DNA of 32,420 nucleotides from an uncultured SAR324 cluster bacterium (GCA_902575715.1 CACGSI010000010.1:1-32420), one strand, 5' to 3'. Shown: positions 15,749-24,593, numbered from the stretch's first letter. Made by a program: numbers and translations. Notes: generated from the sequence alone by a model not told the origin.

Positions 15749-17131
15749 ATGAAAATTTTTTCTGAAGGAAAAACTTCCGCTAGAGCAAAAAATCTTTTTA
15801 GACAAAGTGAATTTGATAATATTCTAAAGTGTGTTCATTGTGGTCTTTGCTTAGACTCCTGTCCAACATACAGAGAGTTAGGTGATGAAAAAGATTCTCC
15901 CAGAGGCAGACTTTTTTTAATGCGTGGGTTATGGGAAGGAGAACTCGAACTAGAAGATTCTGTAATTAAACCTTTGAGTCGTTGTCTCGATTGTAGAGCT
16001 TGCGAAAGTGCTTGTCCATCAGGTGTTCCATATGGAGAATTACTAGAAAAAACTAGGGGTATAATTTTAGAAAATACGAATCAGACTTTGAAAGAAAGGA
16101 TTTTAAGGAAAATATTTTTGAAAAATATTTTCTGTTCAACAAATTTATTGATTTTATTGAGTAAATTAATGAAAATTTATATTTTCAGTGGGATCCCAAA
16201 AATTATTACGAAAACTTTTTTCAGAAACTTTTTTCCAAAATCATTTGTTTTTAAACAATATTTAATCCCTGACTTTTCAGGGAAATCGTTCAAAATTAAG
16301 TATTCAAAAAAAATTTTAGGGCCTCTCGATCAAGAAACAAAATTTCAAAATAATATTCCAAGAGTAGGTATGTTTTCTGGTTGTATTATGGATGTATCCG
16401 AAGAAGTAATTCATAATTCAACACTCACTTTTTTAAGATATTTAGGATGTGAAGTCCATATTCCAAAGGATCAAAGTTGTTGTGGAGCTTTACACGTACA
16501 TAGTGGTGACAGAAAAACTTCACGAAAACTAGCTTTAGAAAATTTGGAAGCATTTAAATCTTTTGATTTAGACGCAATTATTACTAATGCAGCAGGTTGT
16601 GGAGCTCAATTAAAGGAATACAAGTTACTGTTTTCAGATACAACTTATAAAAAACAAAAATTTTCTGGTTTTGAAAAAAAAGTTATAGATATTATGGAGT
16701 TTATTTATCTTCACCAAGATCGTTTAAAAAGACTAGATTGGCGTAAAGATGAAGAAACAGTATTATATGATGCTCCTTGTCATTTAATTCACGCTCAGCA
16801 AGTAAATAAAAAACCTCAGAAAATTTTAAAAGATTTACCTGGAGTTACACTTGAAGTAATTGAAGATTCTGAATGGTGTTGCGGTTCTGCAGGTATTTAT
16901 AATCTCTGTCAACCCGAACTATCAAAAGCTATTTTACATAGAAAAACACAATCAATCTTAAACGCATTGAAAAATTATTCTAATGCTACAACTTTAGTAA
17001 CTGGAAATGTAGGGTGTCTATACCAAATTAGGGCGGGTATAAAGATTAAAAATATAGATATACGAGTTTTACATCCTATTGTTTTCTTGGCGGAAAGGTT
17101 AATTAAAAATGAATCCCAGAAAATTCCTTAA
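15749..17131 (+). CDS. glcF: Glycolate oxidase iron-sulfur subunit GlcF
   Basis: Iron-sulfur electron-transfer subunit of glycolate dehydrogenase. 460 residues. Two 4Fe-4S motifs are seen: CVHCGLCLDSCPTY (C28, C31, C34, C38) and CLDCRACESACPSG (C79, C82, C85, C89). Two CCG domains follow (GMFSGCIMDVSEEVI ... DQSCCGALHVHSGD, and DAPCHLIHAQQ ... DSEWCCGSAGIYN). A closing VTGNVGCLYQIRAGI with a conserved Cys fits the family. The region 105-190 is more Lys/Phe-rich and variable. It starts 11 bases after glcE and its 3' end overlaps the glycerate kinase gene by 23 bases. The complex is expected at the inner face of the cytoplasmic membrane, delivering electrons to quinone. Confidence 0.94.
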   Translation: MKIFSEGKTSARAKNLFRQSEFDNILKCVHCGLCLDSCPTYRELGDEKDSPRGRLFLMRGLWEGELELEDSVIKPLSRCLDCRACESACPSGVPYGELLEKTRGIILENTNQTLKERILRKIFLKNIFCSTNLLILLSKLMKIYIFSGIPKIITKTFFRNFFPKSFVFKQYLIPDFSGKSFKIKYSKKILGPLDQETKFQNNIPRVGMFSGCIMDVSEEVIHNSTLTFLRYLGCEVHIPKDQSCCGALHVHSGDRKTSRKLALENLEAFKSFDLDAIITNAAGCGAQLKEYKLLFSDTTYKKQKFSGFEKKVIDIMEFIYLHQDRLKRLDWRKDEETVLYDAPCHLIHAQQVNKKPQKILKDLPGVTLEVIEDSEWCCGSAGIYNLCQPELSKAILHRKTQSILNALKNYSNATTLVTGNVGCLYQIRAGIKIKNIDIRVLHPIVFLAERLIKNESQKIP

Positions 17132-18395
17132 TGCTCTTTTTGATGTTGCTTTAAAAAAAGCACATCCCAAAGTTTGTCTTCCTCCATATCTAGCTAAAAA
17201 TAAATTTTGTGGCCGTACTTTTGTTTTTGGAGCTGGTAAGGCAGCAGCTGCAATGGCACAAATTGTTGAATATGAATTATCTGGAAAAATTGAAGGTCTG
17301 GTTGTTACTCGTTACAATTATACAGTTCCATGCATTAACATTGAAGTTATAGAAGCAGGGCACCCTATCCCTGACAATAATGGAATGCTAGCAGCTTCAA
17401 AAATGCTTAAAATAGCTTATGGACTCCAAGAAAAAGATACAGTCCTTTTTCTTATATCCGGAGGCGGTTCTTCTCTCCTATCCTTACCAGCGGAAGGTTT
17501 AAGCTTGAAAGACAAAAAAGAAATTACATCTGAACTATTAAACTCGGGAGCAACTATTCATGAAATAAATATAGTTAGAAAACATATTTCAGCTATAAAA
17601 GGTGGCAGATTGGCACTTGCGTGTTATCCCGCGAAAGTTATAACACTAGCTATCTCAGATGTTGTTGGAGATGATTTGGGAATTATTGCTTCTGGACCCA
17701 CTATTGAAGACCCTTCAACTTTCTTGGATGCTAAAAATATTCTAAATAAATACAAAATTAGTAAACCTAAATCAGTTTTGGATTATATAATAAATGCTAG
17801 GAATGAAACTCCAAAACCAGGGGATTATAGATTAAAAAATGTAGAGAATATTTTGATTGCTTCTGCAAAGCAGTCTCTAGAGGCATCAGCTAAATTTGCA
17901 GAAGAATTTGGAATAGAACCCTTAATTTTGAGTGATTCTGTCCAAGGAGAATCGAGAGTAATAGGAAAGAATCATGCAATTCTAGCTAAAAATTTTCAAA
18001 AAAAAATGGCAAAAAATTCAAAACCCCTAGTTATTTTATCTGGTGGGGAAACATGTGTTACAGTAAAAGGCAATGGGGTTGGCGGACCAAATACTGAATA
18101 TTTACTTTCCATGTTGATTGAATTAAGAAAACATAAAGGGATTTGGGCTATAGCTTGTGATACCGACGGTATAGATGGTTTTGGAGATAATGCAGGAGCA
18201 TTTATTGGGCCAGACAGTTTGGAAATTTCTAAATCTTTTGGTTTAAATCCGAAGAAATTCTTGAGTAAAAATGATTCTTATAACTTTTTTTTAAAAATTC
18301 AAAGTCTTATCTCTCCAGGGCCAACACTAACTAATGTAAATGATTTTAGAGCCATATTAATATTTCCAAAAGGTAAACAAAAAATTTTTGATTAA
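17109..18395 (+). CDS. Glycerate 2-kinase (DUF4147/MOFRL family)
   Basis: ATP-dependent kinase making 2-phosphoglycerate from D-glycerate (GckA/TtuD type, often annotated hydroxypyruvate reductase by history). 428 residues, usual length. The N-terminal DUF4147 part has VFGAGKAAAAMA (39-50), EAGHPIPDNNG, FLISGGGSSLL (114-124), EINIVRKHISAIKGGRLA and ISDVVGDDLGIIASGPT. The C-terminal MOFRL part has VILSGGETCVTVKGNGVGGP and AIACDTDGIDGFGDNAGA. The start ATG 17109 lies within glcF, so it belongs to the glc operon. This links glycolate oxidation to glycerate phosphorylation, feeding lower glycolysis. Neither glyoxylate carboligase nor tartronate semialdehyde reductase is in the window, so the glyoxylate-to-glycerate steps must be encoded elsewhere. 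Confidence 0.92.
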   Translation: MNPRKFLNALFDVALKKAHPKVCLPPYLAKNKFCGRTFVFGAGKAAAAMAQIVEYELSGKIEGLVVTRYNYTVPCINIEVIEAGHPIPDNNGMLAASKMLKIAYGLQEKDTVLFLISGGGSSLLSLPAEGLSLKDKKEITSELLNSGATIHEINIVRKHISAIKGGRLALACYPAKVITLAISDVVGDDLGIIASGPTIEDPSTFLDAKNILNKYKISKPKSVLDYIINARNETPKPGDYRLKNVENILIASAKQSLEASAKFAEEFGIEPLILSDSVQGESRVIGKNHAILAKNFQKKMAKNSKPLVILSGGETCVTVKGNGVGGPNTEYLLSMLIELRKHKGIWAIACDTDGIDGFGDNAGAFIGPDSLEISKSFGLNPKKFLSKNDSYNFFLKIQSLISPGPTLTNVNDFRAILIFPKGKQKIFD

Positions 18396-18538
18396 ATTTT
18401 ATATAATAATTTTTTTTGAATTTCTTAAAAATATTTTAAAAAAATTTAACTAATTTTTAAAAATCAAGGATATGGTTTAATTTGTAAAAAATTCTTTTTT
18501 AGAAAATGTCTTTTAATTTATTTTTTAGCATTTAAATT

Positions 18539-19726
18539 TTAATTTACAGATTTAGCAAAATCTTTGGAATTGGGGTTGTTAGCAATATTTTCTGATGTAG
18601 ATTTTTTATTTTTAACTAATTGAAGATGATCCTGTGATTTGTGGGATTTAACTGAATTATTGGTTTCAATAGTTGATGCGGTATTAATGAAACTGAATTC
18701 TTTCTCAAAAAAGGTCATCCATTCATAATCTTCATTCAAGCTTCTCAACCTTATAACTTGATTTTCGTATATAGAGATAATGTAATCATCTTCTAAAATT
18801 GGCATTGGATGGGAAACCACTTGAAATTCTTCTTTACATTTTCCTATTTCATTTCCGAGAAAAAGGAAATCATCTGGGGAATTTCCAAACAAAGCAGCAC
18901 TTATTTTTCCTGAGTTCCCCAAGATTCCTAGCCTTTTAAACATGCTGCTGTTACTTATATCTTTAAGTTTAATCATAATATCTTTTGTGAAAACAGTTTC
19001 AATTAAAGGCCCATATTCTGGAGGGTTCCATCTTGATGCAAAATTGAAAGAGCTTACAGCAGGTTTTAATTCAACAGTTAACTCTTTATTTGTACTAAGA
19101 TTTCTCATATGAAGACGATTAGAAATGACTTGAAATTCCAATTTTTTTGGGTTCTTATTTCTAAGAAATTTGTAAAATTTTGATTCAAGAGGTATTGACC
19201 ATACGGGTTCGTTTTCTTTAAAATGTAATTTGAGATTTGAGGAAACATTTCCAGATTTTAAAAAAACATTTTTTTCTAGCCCCTCCAAAACTAAATGGAG
19301 AGATTCATCTCGAAATATAAGTAACATTCTACCTTTAAAAACCTTTTCAAGCTCAACTAGAATTTTATGCAAGTTTGAGGATAAAGTGAATGTGCCATTA
19401 TCATCAAAATTAATAAAAGGGTTTAAAGTTTCAATGAAATATTCATCTCTATGCTCAAAATGACCATTAAGTTTTTTTTCATTCCAGAAACTAATAAGCT
19501 CAGATGGTTCTAATCTCCTAACGTCTCCAGGAAAATTATTCCTAATTATTTGCCAAGATGATGGAGTATTCGCTTTTACAAAATCAGAAGCAGTTTTTCC
19601 GTTATGATTTTTTTGCTGAGTAGATTTAGACTGATTTATCAGAATAATTGATGAATCCTCTAAACTAAAAATCCCTTTCGAATCAATGAATATAAATGGC
19701 TTAAAATCTTTAGTTTTATCTTTCAT
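18539..19726 (-). CDS. Protein of unknown function
   Basis: 395 residues, ATG start, no signal peptide and no membrane helix visible. I do not recognise a family. The centre (about residues 60-310) looks folded and beta-rich: FIFIDSKGIFSLEDSSIILI, RMLLIFRDESLHLVLEGLE, KLEFQVISNRLHMRNLSTN, FASRWNPPEYGPLIETVFTKD and KRLGILGNSGKISAALFG. It ends with DDYIISIYENQVIRLRS and then a polar tail of about 60 residues rich in Asn, Ser and Lys. Coding is supported by length and by normal amino-acid texture compared with the opposite strand. It converges on the glycerate kinase gene (143-base AT-rich spacer) and has its own promoter region of about 175 bases toward the tRNA. Confidence 0.65.
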   Translation of the reverse strand: MKDKTKDFKPFIFIDSKGIFSLEDSSIILINQSKSTQQKNHNGKTASDFVKANTPSSWQIIRNNFPGDVRRLEPSELISFWNEKKLNGHFEHRDEYFIETLNPFINFDDNGTFTLSSNLHKILVELEKVFKGRMLLIFRDESLHLVLEGLEKNVFLKSGNVSSNLKLHFKENEPVWSIPLESKFYKFLRNKNPKKLEFQVISNRLHMRNLSTNKELTVELKPAVSSFNFASRWNPPEYGPLIETVFTKDIMIKLKDISNSSMFKRLGILGNSGKISAALFGNSPDDFLFLGNEIGKCKEEFQVVSHPMPILEDDYIISIYENQVIRLRSLNEDYEWMTFFEKEFSFINTASTIETNNSVKSHKSQDHLQLVKNKKSTSENIANNPNSKDFAKSVN

Positions 19727-19902
19727 TTTTTTATGAAATTAAATTTTTTTTTAAAAAAATTAGTTTTGATTAAAATATACCTTATTAAATAATCATTTTT
19801 TATTATGAATTCAAACTCATAGATATATTAGTTGTATCAAAGTTTATATATTTTTTTCTACATTTTTATAAGAGAAAATGTTTTTTGAAATTAGTCAAGA
19901 AA

Positions 19903-19978
19903 TGGAGCGAGAAACGGGGCTCGAACCCGCGACCTCAACCTTGGCAAGGTTGCGCTCTACCAACTGAGCTATTCTCGC
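19903..19978 (-). tRNA. tRNA-Gly (GCC)
   Basis: 76-base cloverleaf on the minus strand with encoded CCA. Acceptor GCGAGAA (19978-19972) pairs with TTCTCGC; the D arm is GCTC-AGTTGGTA-GAGC; the anticodon arm is CAACC-TTGCCAA-GGTTG with anticodon GCC (bases 19945-19943); the T arm is GCGGG-TTCGAGC-CCCGT (last pair G-T). Discriminator U73 (T before CCA) is typical of bacterial glycine tRNA. It stands alone between the unknown gene and the transglycosylase gene. Confidence 0.97.
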
Positions 19979-20105
19979 GATTACCGAAAGCATCCCCATT
20001 TTATGTTAAGGAAAACTTGATAGTCAAACTAATTTTGAAAGTATGTTATTGCAAGAAACAAACAAAATAGTGCATGGTCTTTGCACTAAATTATTGAATA
20101 AATCG

Positions 20106-20118
20106 TTATCATTGATAA
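20106..20118. promoter_or_regulatory. Palindrome TTATCA-T-TGATAA upstream of the transglycosylase gene
   Basis: A perfect 6-1-6 palindrome, with two more TTGATAA copies downstream at 20133-20139 and 20174-20180. The first two copies are 21 bases apart, two helical turns. This may be an operator for a dimeric repressor. It resembles but does not match a Fur box, and AT-rich chance remains possible. A separate hairpin, TAGTGCA (20068-20074) with TGCACTA (20082-20088), lies just upstream. Confidence 0.3.
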
Positions 20119-20187
20119 AATGTAATTCATCTTTGATAAAAAAAAATTTTCACTATTTTAATATAAGTTTTTTTTGATAATACGTTA

Positions 20188-22062
20188 ATGAATAGTTTAT
20201 CCAAAATGTTTTTTAGGTTATTTTTAACCTTATGTATAACAGTAGCAATTGTTATGCATATCAAAGCTTCAACAAATGCATTTCAACCTGCTCAACTAAA
20301 GAATCGCTCTTTGATGTTTGAGTCTAATGGAAGAATAATCAAGAAAATTGGAGAAGATAGATTTCAAAAAAGTCGAGACGTTTTAGAAAAACAATTAATA
20401 CAAAAATCTGTCTATCGAAAAAAATTTTGGGAATTTGAAGGTAAATATTATGATATTCCAATAAAATTCTCCCCAAAGGTCGATAGAATAATTAGAAGGT
20501 TGACGACTAAGCAAAGAAAAAAAATTATAAAAGGAATCAGACGCTCTGGGAGGTACGCTCCTATGATTACAAGGATGTTGAAAGAAGAAGGGATGCCACT
20601 TGATCTTTTATATATGGTTCCAGCGGAAAGCAATTTTAGCGTACATTCTGTATCAAGCAAGAATGCAGTAGGATTGTGGCAATTTATTTCTTCTACAGGA
20701 AGGCGCTATGGTCTAAAAATAAATCGCTGGGTCGATGAACGGCGTGACCCTGTTTTGTCCACGAAAGCAGCAATTATGTATCTTAAAAATCTTTATGGGA
20801 TATTTGGTGATTGGGAGCTAGCAATGGCTGCTTATAATACTGGTGAAGGTCGAGTTCAGAGATCAATCAAATTGGCAAAGAGAAAAGGAAGAAGTACCGA
20901 TTATTATTCTTTAAAATTGCCTCGAGAAACTAGAAATTATGTACCATCTATCATGGCAATGGCAATAATATTTAAAAATCCAAATAGGTATGGTTTTGGA
21001 GATGTAAAAACTTTAAATCCTATTGATGAAACTAAGGTAAATTTAAATGTTTCTTTTTCTTTAGAAGAGGTAGCTAAAAGATCCAAAATTTCTTTTAGAA
21101 TGCTTCGAGAAAAAAATCCAGCCTTATTTCTTGGATTACCTCCTATGAATCAAAAAAAATACTCTTTTTACATTCCTAAAAAATACCATAAAAATTTGTT
21201 GGAATCATTGCAATATAATCCAAAACCATCAAAAAAATGGAGTATTAATTATAACAAATTAATTTCTAATTCTAGTATTGGTACAAGAATTCTTGAAAGG
21301 TATGGAGTCCCAATTTATTTTAAAGTCCAAAAAGGTGATAATTTGTGGGATTTGTCGAGAAAACATAAAACATCAATAAATCGTTTATCAAAATGGAACA
21401 AACTTAATGCAAAATCGGTATTGAGGGTAAATAAAAAATTAAAAACCTATGTGCCAACTTGGAGAGTTTTTAAAGAAATTGCAAGAAAATCCTATTCCTT
21501 TAATTCGAAATTAATTGCAAAACATATAAGAGTTCCAAAAGGAGGAGTACTTTCGAAAATTGCTAGGAGGCATCAAACTAGTGTAAAAAAATTAATGCAT
21601 TGGAATAAATTATCTCATCCTAATCAGCTAAGGGCAGGACAAAAACTAATAGTTGGGTATAGAAAGATTTCAAATAAAAAATATACAAATTATAAAGATT
21701 TTATAAGAATTCCAAAAAATGTTACAATTTCTCACTTAGCTTTAAGATATAAAAAAACAGTTAAGGAACTAATGGATTGGAATGGATTAACAGATGCCAA
21801 ACAATTAAGGGAGGGGATGCGATTTTACATAAAGAAGCCATCAAACAAATTGTTTAAAACTAGAAAAAAATCTTTATCAAACTTAGATTCTTATAAAATT
21901 AAGGCCAGACATATAATTATTAGAGTTCGTAGTGGAGATACTCTTTGGGGATTAGCCAAATTGTATCGAACGACAGTGGAGGCTTTGAAAGAAATAAACG
22001 AACTTGAATCTTCGAATTACCTCCGTCCCAATCAAAAACTGATTGTACCAAAAAGTTCATAG
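20188..22062 (+). CDS. mltD: MltD-like lytic murein transglycosylase with four LysM domains
   Basis: Cell-wall enzyme cleaving MurNAc-GlcNAc bonds with 1,6-anhydro product. 624 residues. A signal peptide covers residues 1-30 (FFRLFLTLCITVAIVMHIKA); no lipobox Cys is present, unlike E. coli MltD. The SLT domain spans about 115-270: GMPLDLLYMVPAESNFSVHS with catalytic Glu147, AVGLWQFISSTGRRYGL, WELAMAAYNTGEGRV and LPRETRNYVP. Four LysM repeats follow at about 377-422, 447-491, 506-549 and 577-620 (for example GDNLWDLSRKHKTSINRL and SGDTLWGLAKLYRTTVEAL). A degenerate fifth is possible near 285-330. The mature protein is very basic (Lys/Arg-rich), suited to binding peptidoglycan. argB follows after 57 bases in the same direction, but no functional link is expected. 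Confidence 0.92.
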   Translation: MNSLSKMFFRLFLTLCITVAIVMHIKASTNAFQPAQLKNRSLMFESNGRIIKKIGEDRFQKSRDVLEKQLIQKSVYRKKFWEFEGKYYDIPIKFSPKVDRIIRRLTTKQRKKIIKGIRRSGRYAPMITRMLKEEGMPLDLLYMVPAESNFSVHSVSSKNAVGLWQFISSTGRRYGLKINRWVDERRDPVLSTKAAIMYLKNLYGIFGDWELAMAAYNTGEGRVQRSIKLAKRKGRSTDYYSLKLPRETRNYVPSIMAMAIIFKNPNRYGFGDVKTLNPIDETKVNLNVSFSLEEVAKRSKISFRMLREKNPALFLGLPPMNQKKYSFYIPKKYHKNLLESLQYNPKPSKKWSINYNKLISNSSIGTRILERYGVPIYFKVQKGDNLWDLSRKHKTSINRLSKWNKLNAKSVLRVNKKLKTYVPTWRVFKEIARKSYSFNSKLIAKHIRVPKGGVLSKIARRHQTSVKKLMHWNKLSHPNQLRAGQKLIVGYRKISNKKYTNYKDFIRIPKNVTISHLALRYKKTVKELMDWNGLTDAKQLREGMRFYIKKPSNKLFKTRKKSLSNLDSYKIKARHIIIRVRSGDTLWGLAKLYRTTVEALKEINELESSNYLRPNQKLIVPKSS

Positions 22063-22119
22063 ATAATTTTTGCATTTTAATCAAAATTTTTTTTAATTTT
22101 ATTTATTTAACAAATTTTT

Positions 22120-22968
22120 ATGTTTAATGAAGATAATAAAAATTTAATCTTGGAAGCTTTATCATACATTAAACGTTTCAAAAGCAAAATTGTGGTTATT
22201 AAATATGGTGGGGCGGCAATGATCGAGGAAAAACTCAAGAGAAGTTTTGCTCAAGATATAGTTTTACTTCAATCATTAGGTATGCTACCTGTGATTGTCC
22301 ATGGTGGAGGACCAGAAGTCTCCCATGCAATGGAAAATTTTGGACAGGAAGTTTCTTTTATAGATGGATTAAGAGTAACTAGTTCCGAAAATTTAAAAGT
22401 TGCTGAAATGGTTCTATCAGGTACTATAAATAAAGAAATTATTACTAATCTTAATACATTCGGAGGCAAAGCTGTAGGTGTTAGTGGAAAAGATGGATTA
22501 TTGATTGAAGCTTATAAAAAAGAACACAATGGGGGTGTTGATCTTGGTTATGTTGGAGAAATAAAAAACGTCAATCCAGAACTTTTGCATGTTTTACTTT
22601 CAAAAGATTTTCTTCCTGTTGTATCGCCTATTGGACTAGGTGAAGATGGAATCACGTATAACATAAATGCTGATACAATTGCTTCACATATTGCAGTTTC
22701 AATTAATGCCTATAAGATTATTTTTATGACTGATGTTGATGGCGTAAAAAAAGATGGTGAACTAATAGAGCAATTTTCTTCAAATTTAGCGGAAAGTATG
22801 ATTAAGAAAAATTTAATCAGTGGAGGAATGCTACCTAAGGTGAATGCCTGTCTTTACAGTGTCAGAAATGGAGTCCAGTCAGCACAAATAATTAATGGGA
22901 CCATTGAACATTCTGTAATTGCAGAATTATTTACTGATAAAGGGATTGGGACAAAAATTATCCTTTGA
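22120..22968 (+). CDS. argB: Acetylglutamate kinase ArgB
   Basis: Second step of arginine biosynthesis, phosphorylating N-acetyl-L-glutamate; cytoplasmic amino-acid-kinase fold. 282 residues, close to the usual 255-300. Motifs in order: VIKYGGAAM (26-34), PVIVHGGGPEVSHAMENFG (57-75), DGLRVTSSENLKVAEMVLSG, KAVGVSGKDG, VSPIGLGEDGITYNINADT, IIFMTDVDGVKKDG and LISGGMLPKVNACLYSVRNG. The N-terminal extension before IKYGG is about 25 residues, compatible with the arginine-sensitive hexameric type, but regulation cannot be settled by eye. Start ATG 22120; no Shine-Dalgarno. No other arg gene is nearby. Confidence 0.95.
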   Translation: MFNEDNKNLILEALSYIKRFKSKIVVIKYGGAAMIEEKLKRSFAQDIVLLQSLGMLPVIVHGGGPEVSHAMENFGQEVSFIDGLRVTSSENLKVAEMVLSGTINKEIITNLNTFGGKAVGVSGKDGLLIEAYKKEHNGGVDLGYVGEIKNVNPELLHVLLSKDFLPVVSPIGLGEDGITYNINADTIASHIAVSINAYKIIFMTDVDGVKKDGELIEQFSSNLAESMIKKNLISGGMLPKVNACLYSVRNGVQSAQIINGTIEHSVIAELFTDKGIGTKIIL

Positions 22969-23018
22969 AATTCTCAAGTAATTTGTTTAATAATTAAAAA
23001 ATTTTTTAAAATGTTTCT

Positions 23019-23432
23019 CTATTTGGGAATTATTGTTTCTTTTTGATCAGCTTTCCAAGATAGTATCCCTTTAGTGGCATGGTATATAGTGGTATAGCCA
23101 GCTTCTGAATTTAAGTATTTAGCTACAATTAGACTTCTTCTTCCGCTTCTGCAAATAATAATTAGAGGTTCATTTTCCTTGGCTATTTTTTTAAGTTGAT
23201 CCATCCACTTTTTTGTATCAAAATTTCCTTCTTCGTCAAAAAAAGTTAACATCTTACTTTGGGAAATAATTCCTGTACTCTTCCATTCACTTTCGGTCCT
23301 TATATCAATTATTGGGACATTTTTTTTAATTAATTTTGCAATTTTATCATTATCTACCTCAAAAATTTCAGCAGAAACTTGTGAAAAATATAATATGAAT
23401 AAAAATTTAATTGACAGGATGATCTGTTTCAT
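23019..23432 (-). CDS. Exported rhodanese-like protein
   Basis: 137 residues. The signal peptide is MKQIILSIKFLFILYFSQVSA^EI, so it is periplasmic. One rhodanese domain: IIDIRTESEWKSTGI, a TFFDEEGNFDTKKWMDQL helix, and the active loop IIICRSGRRSLIVAKYL with the catalytic Cys, ending AGYTTIYHATKGILSWK. Single-domain exported rhodaneses are proposed to carry persulfide sulfur; no sulfur-metabolism gene flanks it to give a specific role. It follows the DUF3047-like gene by 81 bases in the same direction and converges on argB across 50 bases, which include the A/T-only palindrome 22994-23009. Confidence 0.9.
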   Translation of the reverse strand: MKQIILSIKFLFILYFSQVSAEIFEVDNDKIAKLIKKNVPIIDIRTESEWKSTGIISQSKMLTFFDEEGNFDTKKWMDQLKKIAKENEPLIIICRSGRRSLIVAKYLNSEAGYTTIYHATKGILSWKADQKETIIPK

Positions 23433-23513
23433 TTTATTTAAATATAATTACTAGTTTTAAAAAAATAATCATATTAGCATTTATAATTTTATCATAAAAT
23501 AAATCTAAAATTT

Positions 23514-24248
23514 TTAATAGAAAAATTTTATTCTCTTAATAAATGCCTTTGAATATCTTCCATTTTTTTTGCTTGTTTTCTGTACGTCAATTTCTATTCC
23601 AAGAGCAGTGACAGGCAATTTTTTCTTTTTAAATAATTCAAAGAATTTTTTTGCCAAATCTACTTCTGTTACAAAAGTTTTTCCTAAACTTCCATCACAG
23701 GGGATACAAAGATAACGACCTCCTTTTTGCCAATAATTACCAAAATATACTTTGTCGGGTCTTTCTTTTTCACCAAGGAAAAAACTTATGAAATAAGGTA
23801 AGTCGGGAGCCAAAAAGAAGCCACTGTCTAATTTTTTTTCACCGAAGAAAACCATCAATGAAACGGCTTCGCGGGTATTACGATCCTTTTTTTTGGGGCC
23901 ACTCCAGTCTGCTCCATGTGGGTACTGGTCAACTCCCCACTCTATCCTAAGTTTTGTTGGGCCAAATAAGTATTCATTTTCGTCGAACTCTCTAATTAAA
24001 ACTCCAAGTTTGTCGGTCTTGGGCTCTATTACAAGTTTCCCCTCTTCAAAACGGAGATTCATCTCAGCAATATCCTGTCTAGACTCCCAATTATTTTTTT
24101 TGAACCAATTTATAACGTCACCGGAAGCTTTTGTAAAATCTAATTCGTAAGCAGTTTCAGCTTTTGCATGATTAGTTTTTAAACAAAGAAATAGAAATAA
24201 TAAATAATTTGCTACTATAAAAATAATTGAAAATCTTGGGTAAATCAT
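23514..24248 (-). CDS. Exported DUF3047-like protein
   Basis: 244 residues. The N-terminal signal is IFIVANYLLFLFLCLK ending HAKA^ET. The mature part is a beta-sandwich-like domain: LVIEPKTDKLGVLIREFD, KLRIEWGVDQYPHGADWSG, EAVSLMVFFGEKKL, FGNYWQKGGRYLCIPCDGSL, KTFVTEVDLAKKFFELFK, LPVTALGIEIDVQKT and a final AFIKRIKFF. The order 'LRIEW..D..P.GAD', 'R.AVS..VFFG', 'DLAKKFFELF', 'ALGIEID.QKT' resembles DUF3047 proteins, a periplasmic family of unknown role. The CIPC pair (two Cys, two residues apart) could form a disulfide or bind metal. About 345 bases of noncoding sequence lie upstream of its start, so it has its own promoter region. Confidence 0.6.
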   Translation of the reverse strand: MIYPRFSIIFIVANYLLFLFLCLKTNHAKAETAYELDFTKASGDVINWFKKNNWESRQDIAEMNLRFEEGKLVIEPKTDKLGVLIREFDENEYLFGPTKLRIEWGVDQYPHGADWSGPKKKDRNTREAVSLMVFFGEKKLDSGFFLAPDLPYFISFFLGEKERPDKVYFGNYWQKGGRYLCIPCDGSLGKTFVTEVDLAKKFFELFKKKKLPVTALGIEIDVQKTSKKNGRYSKAFIKRIKFFY

Positions 24249-24593
24249 TAAAACTTATATTATTAGTTTTTGGTTAACTTAAAAAAAATAATTTAAAAAA
24301 TCTTTGATATAAGGCTTATTTTTTTAAAAATAATTATATATAAAAAATGTTTTTACTGGTATTATTAAACTATTTAGGGGTAAAAAATGTTTAAAGTATA
24401 ATTTTATATTATATTTTCAAATTAGACATAAGAAATTAAGATTTCAAGATTTTTTTGGATTCTAGCCACATTATTAAAAAAATTAAACCATATATAAATT
24501 AGAATGTATTAAAAATTTTTAAAAATGAACTAAAATAAACAATATAAACCGACAATATTTTTTTAAAGTTTTCAATATATTTTTAATACGTTA
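24249..24593. other. 345-base gene-free AT-rich spacer
   Basis: No convincing gene or structured RNA is seen. It holds the direct repeat taaaaaatgttt (24341-24352 and 24381-24392), exactly 40 bases apart. A 15-codon plus-strand reading frame (MFLLVLLNYLGVKNV) starts at the first repeat's ATG; it is too short to support. The spacer probably carries the promoter of the DUF3047-like gene and the 3' end of the preceding transcript, but no strong terminator hairpin is visible. Confidence 0.5.

Noticed and set aside
19885..20070. Plus-strand 61-codon frame reading ...RGSNPRPQPWQGCALPTELF
   Set aside because: This is the translated antisense of tRNA-Gly, a well-known spurious protein in databases.
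22994..23009. Perfect palindrome TTAAAAAATTTTTTAA between argB and the rhodanese gene as terminator
   Set aside because: Only A/T pairs, no GC stem; expected often by chance in this composition. Position between convergent genes is suggestive but not enough.
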